The notes below the pieces were generated by a model that ran no database searches, was not told the origin of the DNA, and saw only the letters and a list, made by a program, of their open reading frames with translations. Below are positions 1-8,817 of a DNA stretch of 64,000 bases, one piece after another. The first letter of the stretch is position 1. Every line of letters begins with the position of its first letter. The DNA comes from Dyella_D sp052115385. Its GTDB lineage: Bacteria; Pseudomonadota; Gammaproteobacteria; Xanthomonadales; Rhodanobacteraceae. Where the stretch lies: contig NZ_JBFRGP010000017.1 of NCBI RefSeq assembly GCF_052115385.1, positions 1-64,000 of the forward strand, in the 5' to 3' direction. The position numbers were made by a program, and so were the translations under genes.

Positions 1-2
1 CC

Positions 3-140
3 AAGGGCATGGATCTGGCGTCGCTGACCCAGGCGCAGTTGAACAAAGTGGCGCGTGAACTCAACGAACGGCCACGTAAGACGTTGGGCTTCTTGACACC
101 TGCCCAGAAGCTGCAGGAAGTTGTTGCGTCGACCGATTGA
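3..140 (+). pseudogene. IS30-family transposase, 3' end only (cut by window edge)
   Basis: The open frame from base 3 to the TGA at 138-140 encodes 45 residues containing LNERPRKTLGFLTPAQKL, which is the typical C-terminal end of the DDE transposase of IS30-family elements (the motif around the last catalytic Glu region and the conserved R-P-R-K-T-L stretch). The 5' part lies outside the window, so it is not possible to say whether the element is intact. I could not identify a terminal inverted repeat between this stop codon and the terminator of the next gene at 158-184, so the end of the element is not defined. It may be a complete IS copy or a remnant. Confidence 0.7.
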
Positions 141-157
141 AACCGCCCCCACAAAAG

Positions 158-184
158 AAAAAAGGGTGGACCCGAAGGCCCACC
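158..184 (-). terminator. Intrinsic terminator of the TonB-dependent receptor gene
   Basis: Read on the minus strand, an 8-bp stem (GGTGGGCC with GGTCCACC, one G-U pair) closes a UUCG tetraloop and is followed by six U residues. It lies about 30 bases after the receptor stop codon. Confidence 0.8.
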
Positions 185-216
185 CCCCTAAAACCAAAAC
201 TTCGTCGCGCGAGCGC

Positions 217-3078
217 TTAGAACTTCTGGTTGTACGACACGTAGAAATAACGGTCGATATCGAACGACGGATTGTACGGCGGGCTGCCGCTGCCGAAGTT
301 GGTCACGTTGTAATAGTACGGACCCTTCTTGTTGAAGATGTTGTTCACGCCAACGGTGAACACACCCTTCCACGGTGCCGTGTAACGCACCTGCGCGTCA
401 TTGAACGCCAGCGAACCCTTGCGGCTCACGCCCACGCCAACCAGGCCTGGGGCCACATAGGTCGGCATGTTGCACTCCACGGTCGCCGTGTAGCAGCTGT
501 CCTTCAGGCCGGAGAAGTAACGCACCGTCCAGCTCGCGCCGAACTCGCGGTAATCCCAGTCCAGCTGCAGGTTGGAACGCAGGCGGTACAGGCCGGTGGT
601 GCCGAGGTTCAGGCCGCCGATGCCGTTGCTCATGAAGCCGACCGCGTTCACCGCCGGGGCGCCCGGACCGCTGACCGTCTCGTACTTGGTCAGGTAGGTG
701 CTGTCCGAAGCGATGCGGAAGGTGCCGAAGCTGGTCTGCGGCAGGCGGTAATGGATACCGACGTCGTAGCCTTCGGTCTTCAGCGTGCCCAGGTTCGACA
801 GGCTCTCGTTGAGGTTGGTGATCACGCCGTCGGCGCCGCGCGAGAAGCGGTTGCAGAAGGACGGATCGTTCTGCACGTAGCAGTAGTTCAGGATGCTCGA
901 CGCGGTGACCGAGCTGATGATGTTCTTCACGTAGATGTTGTAGTAATCCACGGTGAAGTCGAGGCCCGACACGTAGTGCGGGCTGTACACCAGGCCGATC
1001 GTGCGAGTGATCGAGGTTTCCGGCTTCAGGTTGGCGTTGGAGCCGGAAATGAACGGCGTCGCGGTCTGGCCGCCGGTGTTGTCGCTGATCGGCTTGCCGG
1101 TGCCGCTGTCGATCTGGCGGTAGTTCGCCGGCACGCCCGCGGCGGCGCAGCGGGCGGCCACGGTGGCGTTGCCGCCGGCTGCGCCGATCACCGAATCGCA
1201 GGGATCGACGAAGGTCTCGAAGCTCTGGCCGCTGCCTGCGTACAGGTCGTTGATGGTCGGAGCACGGAAACCCTCGGCGTAGGTGCCGCGGACCAGCAGG
1301 TCCTCGAACGGACGCCAGCGGAAGCTGTACTTGTTGTTGGTGGTGCTGCCGAAGTTGCTGTAGTGCGAGTAGCGGCTGGCCACGTTCACGCCCAGCTCCT
1401 GCGCACCCGGCAGGTCACGCAGCAGCGGCACGTCGAGTTCGAGGTAGGCCTCGTTGACGACGTAGGCGCCGTTGGTCGGGTTGCTGGCCAGGTTGGTGGT
1501 CACGCCGGCCGAGTCGCCCGCGTCGGGATGGAAGCTGCCCTTCTCGCCGCGATGCTCGATGCCGCCGGCGATGCTGACCGTGCCGGCCGGCAGGTCGAAC
1601 AGGCCACCGGTGAGGTTGGCGCTGAAGTCGTCGGTCTTGGCGACCTGGCGCGCAGTGCCGATGTAGTTGACGTAGTTCCACACCGAAGCCGGCGTGCCGC
1701 CCGGGCCGGCCAGGATGTTCCACGGCAGGCAGCCGGCGGCGCGGTCGGCGGCGCTGGCGCAGGCGACCTGGCCATTGACGATCGCGGTCGGGCCCAGGGC
1801 CTTCTGCGCGTTCGGCAGGTAGAAGTTGCCGGACGAGACCTGGCGGGCCTTGGTCTGCGAGTAGGTGTAGGTGGCGTCCCAGTTCCACTCGTGGCCGAGG
1901 AAGTTGAAGAAGCCTTCGGCGCCGATGTCGATGTGGGCGAGCTTGGACTTGCTCCAGGTGTCGCGCGGCTGTTCGATGGTGCGGCGATAGAAGCTGGTCT
2001 TCTGGCCCGGGAACGGGTTGTAGGCGTTGGCCGGATCGATGTACAGGCCGGTGCTGGCGGTCTGCAGCGGGTAGCCGGAGAGCTGGCTCTCGGTGTCGCG
2101 CACGCTGTAGCTGGCCGAACCGCGCAGGGTGATGTTATCGGTGAGCTTGTAGCGCTCCTGCAGGAACAGGTTCTTCAGCTTGGTGCCGGCGCGGAAGGTC
2201 ATGTCGCCCTGCGTGTTGTACAGGTCGCCCGGGGCACCGGTGAACGGGTGGTAGTCGGCGAAGCTGGCCGGGTTGCCGCCGCGGTTGAGGATGTAGTCGT
2301 TGCCGTCGGCCGGATTGGTCACGCGGCCCCACGGGCCACCGCCCAGGCTGTCGTCGATGTGGCGCGGGCTCTTGGAGTAGCGCGTTTCGGCGCGGTCGCG
2401 GTTCCACATCGGCTTGCTGTCCTGGTAGGACGCGCCGAGGATCAGCGAATTGTTCTCGGTGTTGTGGCCCCAGGTGAAGTCGACGTTCTTCTGCTGGCCG
2501 TCGCCCTTCTCGTTCTGGCCGTAGTAGGCGTTGACCTCGGCACCTTCGAAGCGCTCGCGGGTGATGATGTTGACCACGCCGCCGATGGCGTCGGCACCGT
2601 AGACCGAGGACGCGCCGTCCTTCAGCACTTCGATGCGCTCGATCATCGAGACCGGGATGGTCGACAGGTCGGTGAGGCCACCCAGGGTGGTGCTCCAGCG
2701 ACGGCCGTTGACCAGCACGAGGGTGCGGGTCGAGCCCAGGTTGCGGATGTTCACGTAGCGGCCGCCGACGTCGGTGCCGGAAGCGAGCGTGTCCTGCGGG
2801 GTGATGTCCGGCGTGCCGGCGGACGGCATGCGGGCCAGGATGTCGTTGACGTTGGTCAGGCCGGTCGACTGGATCGCCTGGCGGTCCATGGTGAAGATCG
2901 GCTGGGAGGTCTCGACGTCCACGCTGCGGATGCGCGAGCCGGTGACGGTGACCGTATCCAGGCTCTTGGCCTTGGACTGGTCGGCGGCGGGAGCGGGGGC
3001 GTCCTGGGCGGCGATGGACCAGGTCTGCAGCAGGAGCGCTGCCGCGATGGCCGTAGCCAGCAGGGTCTTTTGTTTCAT
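217..3078 (-). CDS. TonB-dependent outer membrane receptor
   Basis: This encodes a 953-residue outer membrane beta-barrel that would import a scarce ligand using TonB energy. Residues 1-25 form a signal peptide (MKQKTLLATAIAAALLLQ and following). A TonB-box-like segment DTVTVTGSRI follows, then a plug domain (STGLTNVNDILARMPS) and a long barrel ending in the C-terminal aromatic of YNQKF, as expected for Bam recognition. The open frame extends 28 codons upstream, but the ATG at 3078 is preferred because it begins a proper signal peptide and has GGAG 12 bases upstream. The size and the plug resemble the large Xanthomonadales receptors with unknown substrates. It sits downstream of an S9 peptidase in the same orientation, which hints at peptide uptake, but the ligand cannot be read from sequence. 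Confidence 0.93.
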   Translation of the reverse strand: MKQKTLLATAIAAALLLQTWSIAAQDAPAPAADQSKAKSLDTVTVTGSRIRSVDVETSQPIFTMDRQAIQSTGLTNVNDILARMPSAGTPDITPQDTLASGTDVGGRYVNIRNLGSTRTLVLVNGRRWSTTLGGLTDLSTIPVSMIERIEVLKDGASSVYGADAIGGVVNIITRERFEGAEVNAYYGQNEKGDGQQKNVDFTWGHNTENNSLILGASYQDSKPMWNRDRAETRYSKSPRHIDDSLGGGPWGRVTNPADGNDYILNRGGNPASFADYHPFTGAPGDLYNTQGDMTFRAGTKLKNLFLQERYKLTDNITLRGSASYSVRDTESQLSGYPLQTASTGLYIDPANAYNPFPGQKTSFYRRTIEQPRDTWSKSKLAHIDIGAEGFFNFLGHEWNWDATYTYSQTKARQVSSGNFYLPNAQKALGPTAIVNGQVACASAADRAAGCLPWNILAGPGGTPASVWNYVNYIGTARQVAKTDDFSANLTGGLFDLPAGTVSIAGGIEHRGEKGSFHPDAGDSAGVTTNLASNPTNGAYVVNEAYLELDVPLLRDLPGAQELGVNVASRYSHYSNFGSTTNNKYSFRWRPFEDLLVRGTYAEGFRAPTINDLYAGSGQSFETFVDPCDSVIGAAGGNATVAARCAAAGVPANYRQIDSGTGKPISDNTGGQTATPFISGSNANLKPETSITRTIGLVYSPHYVSGLDFTVDYYNIYVKNIISSVTASSILNYCYVQNDPSFCNRFSRGADGVITNLNESLSNLGTLKTEGYDVGIHYRLPQTSFGTFRIASDSTYLTKYETVSGPGAPAVNAVGFMSNGIGGLNLGTTGLYRLRSNLQLDWDYREFGASWTVRYFSGLKDSCYTATVECNMPTYVAPGLVGVGVSRKGSLAFNDAQVRYTAPWKGVFTVGVNNIFNKKGPYYYNVTNFGSGSPPYNPSFDIDRYFYVSYNQKF

Positions 3079-3320
3079 TGTTATAGGAACTCCGAACAAA
3101 AAATAGCCAGCCGCCAGCCACTTAGCACTGGTCGCCTGGATATCTGGGATGGCGCGTCCCACGGGGGGAGTGGACGTGCCGTGGCATCGCCGAAGCCGGG
3201 GAGCAGGCGATGTGAGCCCGAAGTTAAAACAAGGTGACAGCTTCGTGCAACCTTGCTGTCGTGTCAGCTTTGTTGTCGTAAGTAATTGCCGACGTTCATT
3301 TTGGCCTGGGCGAAACAGCA

Positions 3321-3344
3321 GAAAGGGCGCCGTGGCGCCCTTTC
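3321..3344 (-). terminator. Stem-loop terminator of the S9 peptidase gene
   Basis: An 11-bp perfect inverted repeat (gaaagggcgcc and ggcgccctttc) lies 32 bases after the peptidase stop. The T-rich run after it on the minus strand is weak and interrupted, so this is a probable rather than certain intrinsic terminator. The remaining sequence of the 297-base gap up to the receptor start (3079-3320) shows no gene; it should hold the receptor promoter, which I could not place. Confidence 0.6.
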
Positions 3345-3375
3345 CCTTGGGTTCTTTTCGTCAGTTCCGCGACAG

Positions 3376-5361
3376 CTACTTGGCGGCGACGTCGGCCTTC
3401 GGACCGATGTATTTGTCCAGGAAGGACTGCAGCGTGTTGTAGAACTCGATGTTGTTCTTCTCGGTGTAGAAGCCGTGGCCTTCGCCCGGCTTGGACAGCC
3501 ACTGGTAAGGCTTGTGCGCGGCTTCGAGGGCGGCGCGCATGGCCTTGGCCTGGGCGAACGGGGCGCGCTGGTCGTCCTCGCCGTGCACCAGCAGCACCGG
3601 CACGTCGATCTTGTCGGCCAGCTTGTCGGGGGAGTTGGCGGCCAGGTCGGCGTCGTTCTTGCCGATCACCGTGCGCAGATAGTTGCGGCCGCGCTTGTTG
3701 GAGGCGATATCGCCCTTGTTGTACATCATGTCCAGGTCGTAGATGCCGGCGTAGCCGACCGCGCACTTGAACAGGCCCGGCGCGCGGATGGTGGTCATCA
3801 TCGCCGAGTAGCCGCCGAAGCTGCCGCCGTAGACGCAGATGCGCGAGGGGTCGGCGTAGCGCTCTTCGATCGCCCACTTCACGCCGTCGATCAGGTCCTG
3901 CTGGATGCGCGTGCCCCACTTGAGAAAGCCGGCTTCCTTGAAGTTCGCGCCGCGCCCGCCGGAGCCGCGGTAGTTCACCTGCAGCACCAGATAACCGCGG
4001 CTGGCCAGGAACTGCGCGTCGTCGTCGTAGAACCAGGTGTCCTGCACGTCGTGCGGGCCGCCGTGCGGCACCAGCACCATCGGCAGGTTGGCTTCCTTGG
4101 AGCCCTTGGGGAAGGTCAGGAACGCTTCCAGCTCCAGGCCGTCGCTGGCCTTGAAGCGTACCGGGCGCCGCTCGGCCATCTTGTTCGGGTCGATCCACGA
4201 CGCCGCGTCGAACAGCTTGCGCACCTTGAACGTCTGCGTGTCGATCAGCAGGTAGGAGCCCGGATCGCGGTCGCTGCTGACGGAGAACAGCAACTGGTTG
4301 CCGTCTTCGCTGTAGTTGATGAAGTCCACCACCTTGCCCGGGAATTTCTGGCTGAGCGCCATGTGCAGCTTGGCCGCGGGCAGGTTCGGCTCGATGTAGA
4401 TCGGCTTGGGCACGCCGGTCATCGGGGTGGCCGCGAACGGCTGGTTGGGCAGCGGCGTCCACTGCAGCGTGCCGATGCTGCCGAACTCGTCCTTGGCCAG
4501 GTCGCGGCGGCCGGCGCCGTTTTCCTCCTGCTCGACCAGCTTGCCGGGACCGCCGTCGGCGCTGAAGCTGGCGTAGATGTGCTGGCGATCCGGAGCGAAG
4601 CTGATCGGGCCGAAGCTGGCGCCGGTGCTCTGCGGGCCGAGCTTGGCCCAGCTGTTGTTCTCGCGATGGAAGACCACGAAGTTGTAGTTCTCGTCGCGGC
4701 CGTAGGCGAAATGGGCCAGGCCGTCGGCGCCGGTCATGAAGGTCATGTCGCCCACGCCGATGTCGCCGATCATCTGGCGGGTGTTCTTCTGCGCATTGAC
4801 GTCGTAGAGCGAGCTCTGGTTCTGCGCGTCCCAGCTCTGCGCGCCCATGTAGAAATGGCCGTTGGCGCGTTCGGGCAGGCCGTCGATGGAGCCCCAGCCG
4901 CGGTCGGTGCCGCGCGTGGCGGAGCGGCTGCCGGACTGGGTGTTGTAGCCGTAGAGGTAGTCCTGGTTCTTGCCGTTGAAGTCGGTGGCGATGATCTCGC
5001 CGGTGGACAGCGGCTTGTCGATCGAGCCGAACTGCTTGCCCTTCTCGATCACCAGGCGGGTGGGGCTGACCCAGACGATGCTGGTCGGCAGCTCGTACTT
5101 GGGCATGCGCAGCATGCTGACCGGGGTGCTCATGTCACTGACCTGGTAGACCATCAGCGCATGGTTGTCGCCGTCGTCGGTATCCACGCGCACGGCCACG
5201 TACTTGCCGTCGGGCGACAGGCGCGGCATCGAGATCTGCGGATGGCGGGCGAAGTCTTCCACCGGGATCAGGCCTGGCGAGGCCGAATCGGCTGCGCTGG
5301 CGGCCGCGGGCGCGAATAGGCAAAGCACGGACAGCGCGGTCCGCGCGAAACGAAGCGACAT
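3376..5361 (-). CDS. Prolyl oligopeptidase family (S9) serine peptidase, secreted
   Basis: This is a 661-residue exported peptidase. Residues 1-23 are a signal peptide ending ASA. The N-terminal half is a WD/PD40-type beta-propeller (for example MPRLSPDGKYVAV near residue 45). The C-terminal half is an alpha/beta hydrolase with nucleophile Ser514 in GGSFGGYS, Asp597 in HGEDDQRAP and His629 in GEGHGF. This is the S9C arrangement of acylaminoacyl peptidases and bacterial DPP5-like enzymes, so it probably trims peptides in the periplasm. The ATG at 5361 is chosen over an upstream in-frame ATG because it starts the signal peptide and has AGGGG at the right distance. The TonB receptor gene lies downstream on the same strand. 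Confidence 0.92.
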   Translation of the reverse strand: MSLRFARTALSVLCLFAPAAASAADSASPGLIPVEDFARHPQISMPRLSPDGKYVAVRVDTDDGDNHALMVYQVSDMSTPVSMLRMPKYELPTSIVWVSPTRLVIEKGKQFGSIDKPLSTGEIIATDFNGKNQDYLYGYNTQSGSRSATRGTDRGWGSIDGLPERANGHFYMGAQSWDAQNQSSLYDVNAQKNTRQMIGDIGVGDMTFMTGADGLAHFAYGRDENYNFVVFHRENNSWAKLGPQSTGASFGPISFAPDRQHIYASFSADGGPGKLVEQEENGAGRRDLAKDEFGSIGTLQWTPLPNQPFAATPMTGVPKPIYIEPNLPAAKLHMALSQKFPGKVVDFINYSEDGNQLLFSVSSDRDPGSYLLIDTQTFKVRKLFDAASWIDPNKMAERRPVRFKASDGLELEAFLTFPKGSKEANLPMVLVPHGGPHDVQDTWFYDDDAQFLASRGYLVLQVNYRGSGGRGANFKEAGFLKWGTRIQQDLIDGVKWAIEERYADPSRICVYGGSFGGYSAMMTTIRAPGLFKCAVGYAGIYDLDMMYNKGDIASNKRGRNYLRTVIGKNDADLAANSPDKLADKIDVPVLLVHGEDDQRAPFAQAKAMRAALEAAHKPYQWLSKPGEGHGFYTEKNNIEFYNTLQSFLDKYIGPKADVAAK

Positions 5362-5564
5362 GTGTTTTCCCCTGTTGGATGGCTCCCATGCCAGGCCGGT
5401 GGCCGGGAGCCATGCCCCCACCGTGCCGAACGCGCTTGACGCCCACCGCTTTCCGGCGGCGCGGCGCGCGGAGACCTCCCCAGGCCCGCCTCGCGTTCGC
5501 CGGCGAGTATAGCCAAGGCGGCCAGGCCGTCGACCGTGCCTGTCGGCAGCGGTGCCGGTGTCGC

Positions 5565-5570
5565 TACACT
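5565..5570 (+). promoter_or_regulatory. Candidate -10 box for lgt (TACACT)
   Basis: The sequence CTACACT lies 31 bases before the lgt ATG. The same heptamer occurs before petA. No convincing -35 box is visible, so this is tentative. Confidence 0.25.
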
Positions 5571-5600
5571 TGGACTTTGCCGGCTTCCCCGATCGGACTC

Positions 5601-6431
5601 ATGTTGCTGCCCTACACCGTTGCCATCGATCCCGTGGCGTTCCGCCTCGGTCCCCTCGCGATCCACTGGTACGGGCTGATGTACCTGGGCGGTTTCTTCG
5701 GCGTCTGGCTGCTGGCCGAGTACCGCCGCCGCCACGGCCGCCTGCCGGTGACACGCGATGCGCTGGGCGACCTGCTGTTCTTCGGGATGATGGGCGTGAT
5801 CGTGGGCGGCCGCGTGGGCTACATGCTGTTCTACACGGATATCCATTGGATCTGGACCGACCCGCTGGCGCTGTTTCGTGTATGGGACGGCGGCATGAGC
5901 TTCCACGGCGGCCTGCTGGGCGTGCTCGCCGCGGGGCTGTGGTGGTCGCGCCGGCAGCAGTTGAAGTTCTTCGACACGGTGGATTTCGTCGCGCCGCTGG
6001 TGCCGATCGGCCTGGGGCTGGGCCGCCTGGGCAACTTCATCAACGGCGAGCTGTGGGGCAAGCCCGGCGACGTGCCGTGGGCGATGATCTTCCCGAATGC
6101 GCCGGACCGCCTGCCGCGGCATCCCTCGCAGCTGTACGAGATGCTGCTGGAAGGCGTGGTGATGTTCGCCGTGCTGTGGCTGGTATCGCTGAAGCCGCGG
6201 CCGCGCTATCTGGTCTCGGGTCTGTTCGCGCTGCTGTACGGCTGCTTCCGCTTCGCCGTGGAATTCGTGCGCCTGCCCGATGCGCAGCTCGGTTACCTGG
6301 CCTTCGGCTGGCTCACCATGGGGCAGGTGCTGTCGCTGCCGCTGATCGTGGTGGGCCTGGTGCTGATCTTCATGTCCCGCAAGGCGCCGACGCTGCGGCC
6401 ATACACCGTGGCGATGCCGGCGAAGGAGTAA
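5601..6431 (+). CDS. lgt: Prolipoprotein diacylglyceryl transferase
   Basis: Lgt moves a diacylglyceryl group from phosphatidylglycerol to the lipobox Cys of prelipoproteins, the first step of lipoprotein maturation in the inner membrane. The 276-residue protein has about seven membrane segments and carries the family signature GRLGNFINGE at residues 141-150, the GGMSFHGG loop at 97-104 and RHPSQLYE near 180. The ATG at 5601 gives the normal N-terminus; the open frame extends further upstream only by chance. thyA begins five bases after the stop, an lgt-thyA pairing common in gammaproteobacteria, so the two are likely co-transcribed. Confidence 0.96.
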   Translation: MLLPYTVAIDPVAFRLGPLAIHWYGLMYLGGFFGVWLLAEYRRRHGRLPVTRDALGDLLFFGMMGVIVGGRVGYMLFYTDIHWIWTDPLALFRVWDGGMSFHGGLLGVLAAGLWWSRRQQLKFFDTVDFVAPLVPIGLGLGRLGNFINGELWGKPGDVPWAMIFPNAPDRLPRHPSQLYEMLLEGVVMFAVLWLVSLKPRPRYLVSGLFALLYGCFRFAVEFVRLPDAQLGYLAFGWLTMGQVLSLPLIVVGLVLIFMSRKAPTLRPYTVAMPAKE

Positions 6432-6436
6432 GGCTG

Positions 6437-7231
6437 ATGCGCGCTTATCTGGACCTGCTGCGCCACGTGCTCGAACACGGCAGCGTCAAGGCCGACCGCA
6501 CCGGCACCGGCACGCGCAGCGTGTTCGGCTGGCAGATGCGCTTCGACCTGCGCGAGGGTTTCCCGCTGGTCACCACCAAGAAGCTGCATCTGAAGTCGAT
6601 CATCCACGAGCTGATCTGGTTCCTGCGCGGCGACACCAACATCGCCTACCTCAAGCAACACGGGGTCAGCATCTGGGACGAATGGGCCGACGCCAACGGC
6701 GACCTCGGCCCGGTCTACGGCGAGCAGTGGCGCGCCTGGCGCAGCGCCGACGGCGGCACGGTGGACCAGATCCGCTGGGTGGTGGAGGAGATCCGCCGCA
6801 ATCCGGATTCGCGCCGGCTGATCGTCAACGCCTGGAACGTGGGCGAGCTGCCGCGGATGGCGCTGATGCCGTGCCATACGATGTTCCAGTTCTACGTCGC
6901 CGACGGGCGCCTGAGCTGCCAGCTGTACCAGCGTTCGGGCGATATCTTCCTGGGCGTGCCGTTCAATATCGCCAGCTATGCGCTGCTCACCCACATGGTG
7001 GCGCAGGTCTGCGGCCTGGGCGTGGGCGATTTCGTGCACGTGCTGGGCGACGCCCACCTGTACAGCAATCACGTCGAGCAGGCGCAGCTGCAGCTGACGC
7101 GGGAACCGCGCGCGCTGCCGACGCTGCGGCTCAACCCGGATGTACAGGTGCTGGAGGACTTCCGCTTCGAGGACGTGGCCATCGAGGGCTATGCCCCGCA
7201 TCCGGCCATCAAGGCGCCCGTGGCGGTCTGA
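6437..7231 (+). CDS. thyA: Thymidylate synthase
   Basis: ThyA methylates dUMP to dTMP with methylenetetrahydrofolate, producing dihydrofolate that the neighbouring FolA recycles. The protein is 264 residues, the same length as the E. coli enzyme. The catalytic Cys146 lies in MPCHTMFQF, the phosphate-binding arginines are in DRTGTGT and NPDSRRLI, and the folate and dUMP site segments QRSGDIFLGVPFN and HLYSNHVEQ are present. It follows lgt by five bases and precedes folA, making a folate and dTMP group. Confidence 0.97.
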   Translation: MRAYLDLLRHVLEHGSVKADRTGTGTRSVFGWQMRFDLREGFPLVTTKKLHLKSIIHELIWFLRGDTNIAYLKQHGVSIWDEWADANGDLGPVYGEQWRAWRSADGGTVDQIRWVVEEIRRNPDSRRLIVNAWNVGELPRMALMPCHTMFQFYVADGRLSCQLYQRSGDIFLGVPFNIASYALLTHMVAQVCGLGVGDFVHVLGDAHLYSNHVEQAQLQLTREPRALPTLRLNPDVQVLEDFRFEDVAIEGYAPHPAIKAPVAV

Positions 7232-7341
7232 GCTGGCGTGCGGCGGCCGCGCGTTCGTGAGTAGAATGCGCGGCTAGCGCGCGCCGACCCCCACCTGGCC
7301 GCCCGTGCGTCCCCATACGGTTCGCTTCATCTGGAGTCTTC

Positions 7342-7833
7342 ATGGCCATTTCGCTCATCGCCGCGCTCGACGAGAACTCTGCCATCGGCCGCAAGGGCCA
7401 GCTGCCCTGGCACCTGCCGGACGACCTGCGCTGGTTCAAGGAGCTCACGCTCGGCAAGTTCGTGCTGATGGGCTACAACACGGCGGTGTCGGTCGGCCGC
7501 GCCCTGCCGGGCCGGACCAACCTGGTGCTGACGCGCAAGCATGAAGCGCCGTTTCCCGGCCAGGTCACCGTGCGTTCGCTGGAGGAAGGCCTGGCCCGCG
7601 CCAGCGGCACCGGGCTGATGGTGATCGGCGGCGGCGAGGTCTACAAGGCGGCGCTGCCCAAGGCGCAGCGGCTGTACCTGACCTGGGTCAATGCGGCGGT
7701 GGATGGCGCGGACACGTTCTTCCCCGGCGTGCATTTCAGCGACTGGACCGAGCTCAGCCGCACCCATCACAAGAAAGACGCCGACCACGCCTACGACTTC
7801 GATATGGTCGAGTACGTCCGCAGCAGCATTTGA
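7342..7833 (+). CDS. folA: Dihydrofolate reductase
   Basis: FolA reduces dihydrofolate to tetrahydrofolate with NADPH. The 163-residue product has the standard single-domain form: MAISLIAALDENSAIGRKG at the N-terminus, the substrate site LPWHLPDDLRWFK with the acidic residue near position 27, and the NADPH-loop GGGEVYKAALP near residue 97. A TAGAAT hexamer at 7262-7267 could be a -10 box in the 110-base gap after thyA. Its TGA stop overlaps the TTG start of the next gene. Confidence 0.96.
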   Translation: MAISLIAALDENSAIGRKGQLPWHLPDDLRWFKELTLGKFVLMGYNTAVSVGRALPGRTNLVLTRKHEAPFPGQVTVRSLEEGLARASGTGLMVIGGGEVYKAALPKAQRLYLTWVNAAVDGADTFFPGVHFSDWTELSRTHHKKDADHAYDFDMVEYVRSSI

Positions 7834-8810
7834 GCTCGATCCCCCCCAGCGACGTCATCCACGTCATGGCCGGCGTCCTGGTCGACCCGGCTGGACGCGT
7901 GCTGCTCGCGCAGCGGCCGCCGGGCAAGCATCTGGCGGGCGCCTGGGAGTTTCCCGGCGGCAAGCTGGAGCCGGGCGAATCGGCCAGCGCTGGGCTGGCG
8001 CGCGAATTGCGCGAAGAACTGGGCATCGAGATCGGGCCGGGCGAAGCGCTGACCCGCGTGCCCTGGGCCTATGGCGCCAAGCGCCTGCTGCTCGATGCCT
8101 GGGTGGTGCGCCATTGGCAGCGCGAACCGCAGCCGCTGGAGCATACGGCGCTGCAGTGGGCCGCTCCCGCTGCCGTCGAGCTGGCCCAGCTGGCACCGGC
8201 CGATCGCGCCATCCTGCAGGCGCTGCGCCTGCCGCCGCGTTATCCGATCACTCCTGCCGACCTGCCGCCCACGGCGGCTGACGCGTGCGCCGCGATGCTG
8301 CGCGAGGCCCTGGCCCACGGCGAGCGACTGCTGCAGCTGCGCCTGCCGCGCTGGCCGCTGGAGCAGGTGCGGGAACTGGCCGCGCTGCTGCTGCCAGAGG
8401 CGAAAGGCTGCGGCGCGTTGCTGATGCTCAACGGCGATGTCGAAGGCGCGCGCGCACTCGGCCCTGGCGTCGGCGTGCAGCTCAAGGCCGTCCAATTGCA
8501 GGGAACCGGACGCCCCTTGCCCTGGAACCAGCCCGTGGGAGCGAGCTGCCACGATGCCGGCGAACTGGCGCGGGCGCTCGCGCTGGGCGCCGATTTCGCC
8601 ACGGTGTCGCCGGTGGCCGTCACGGCGACGCATCCGGATGCGCCCGCATTGGGCTGGCCGGCATTTGCGGCGCTGGCCGAGGCGGCGGCGCTGCCGGTCT
8701 ATGCGCTCGGTGGCATGGGCGAGGCGGACCTGCCGCGCGCACGCGCGCTGGGCGGGCAGGGCGTTGCGGGGATCCGCGGCTTCTGGGGCGGCGGCTTCCA
8801 AGGCGGCTGA
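7830..8810 (+). CDS. Nudix hydrolase (MutT-like) fused to a ThiE-like domain
   Basis: The 326-residue protein has two domains. Residues 12-130 are a MutT-type Nudix hydrolase with a perfect Nudix box (GGKLEPGES through RELREELGI), which would hydrolyse oxidised nucleotides such as 8-oxo-dGTP. Residues about 140-320 form a TIM-barrel similar to thiamine phosphate synthase (LLQLRLPRW, FATVSPV, VYALGGM). Such MutT-ThiE fusions are known in pseudomonads and xanthomonads; the role of the ThiE half is not settled. The likely start is TTG at 7830, overlapping the folA stop; an internal ATG at 7866 in HVMAG is an alternative. It converges with coaE, leaving only seven bases between stop codons. Confidence 0.88.
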   Translation: MSSIPPSDVIHVMAGVLVDPAGRVLLAQRPPGKHLAGAWEFPGGKLEPGESASAGLARELREELGIEIGPGEALTRVPWAYGAKRLLLDAWVVRHWQREPQPLEHTALQWAAPAAVELAQLAPADRAILQALRLPPRYPITPADLPPTAADACAAMLREALAHGERLLQLRLPRWPLEQVRELAALLLPEAKGCGALLMLNGDVEGARALGPGVGVQLKAVQLQGTGRPLPWNQPVGASCHDAGELARALALGADFATVSPVAVTATHPDAPALGWPAFAALAEAAALPVYALGGMGEADLPRARALGGQGVAGIRGFWGGGFQGG

Positions 8811-8817
8811 GCCGCGC

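Noticed and set aside
121..3237. A 1038-codon open frame on the plus strand opposite the TonB receptor
   Set aside because: It is an antisense shadow caused by high GC and codon bias; its protein is a run of Val, Ala, Arg, Gly with no domain, while the minus strand encodes a clear receptor.
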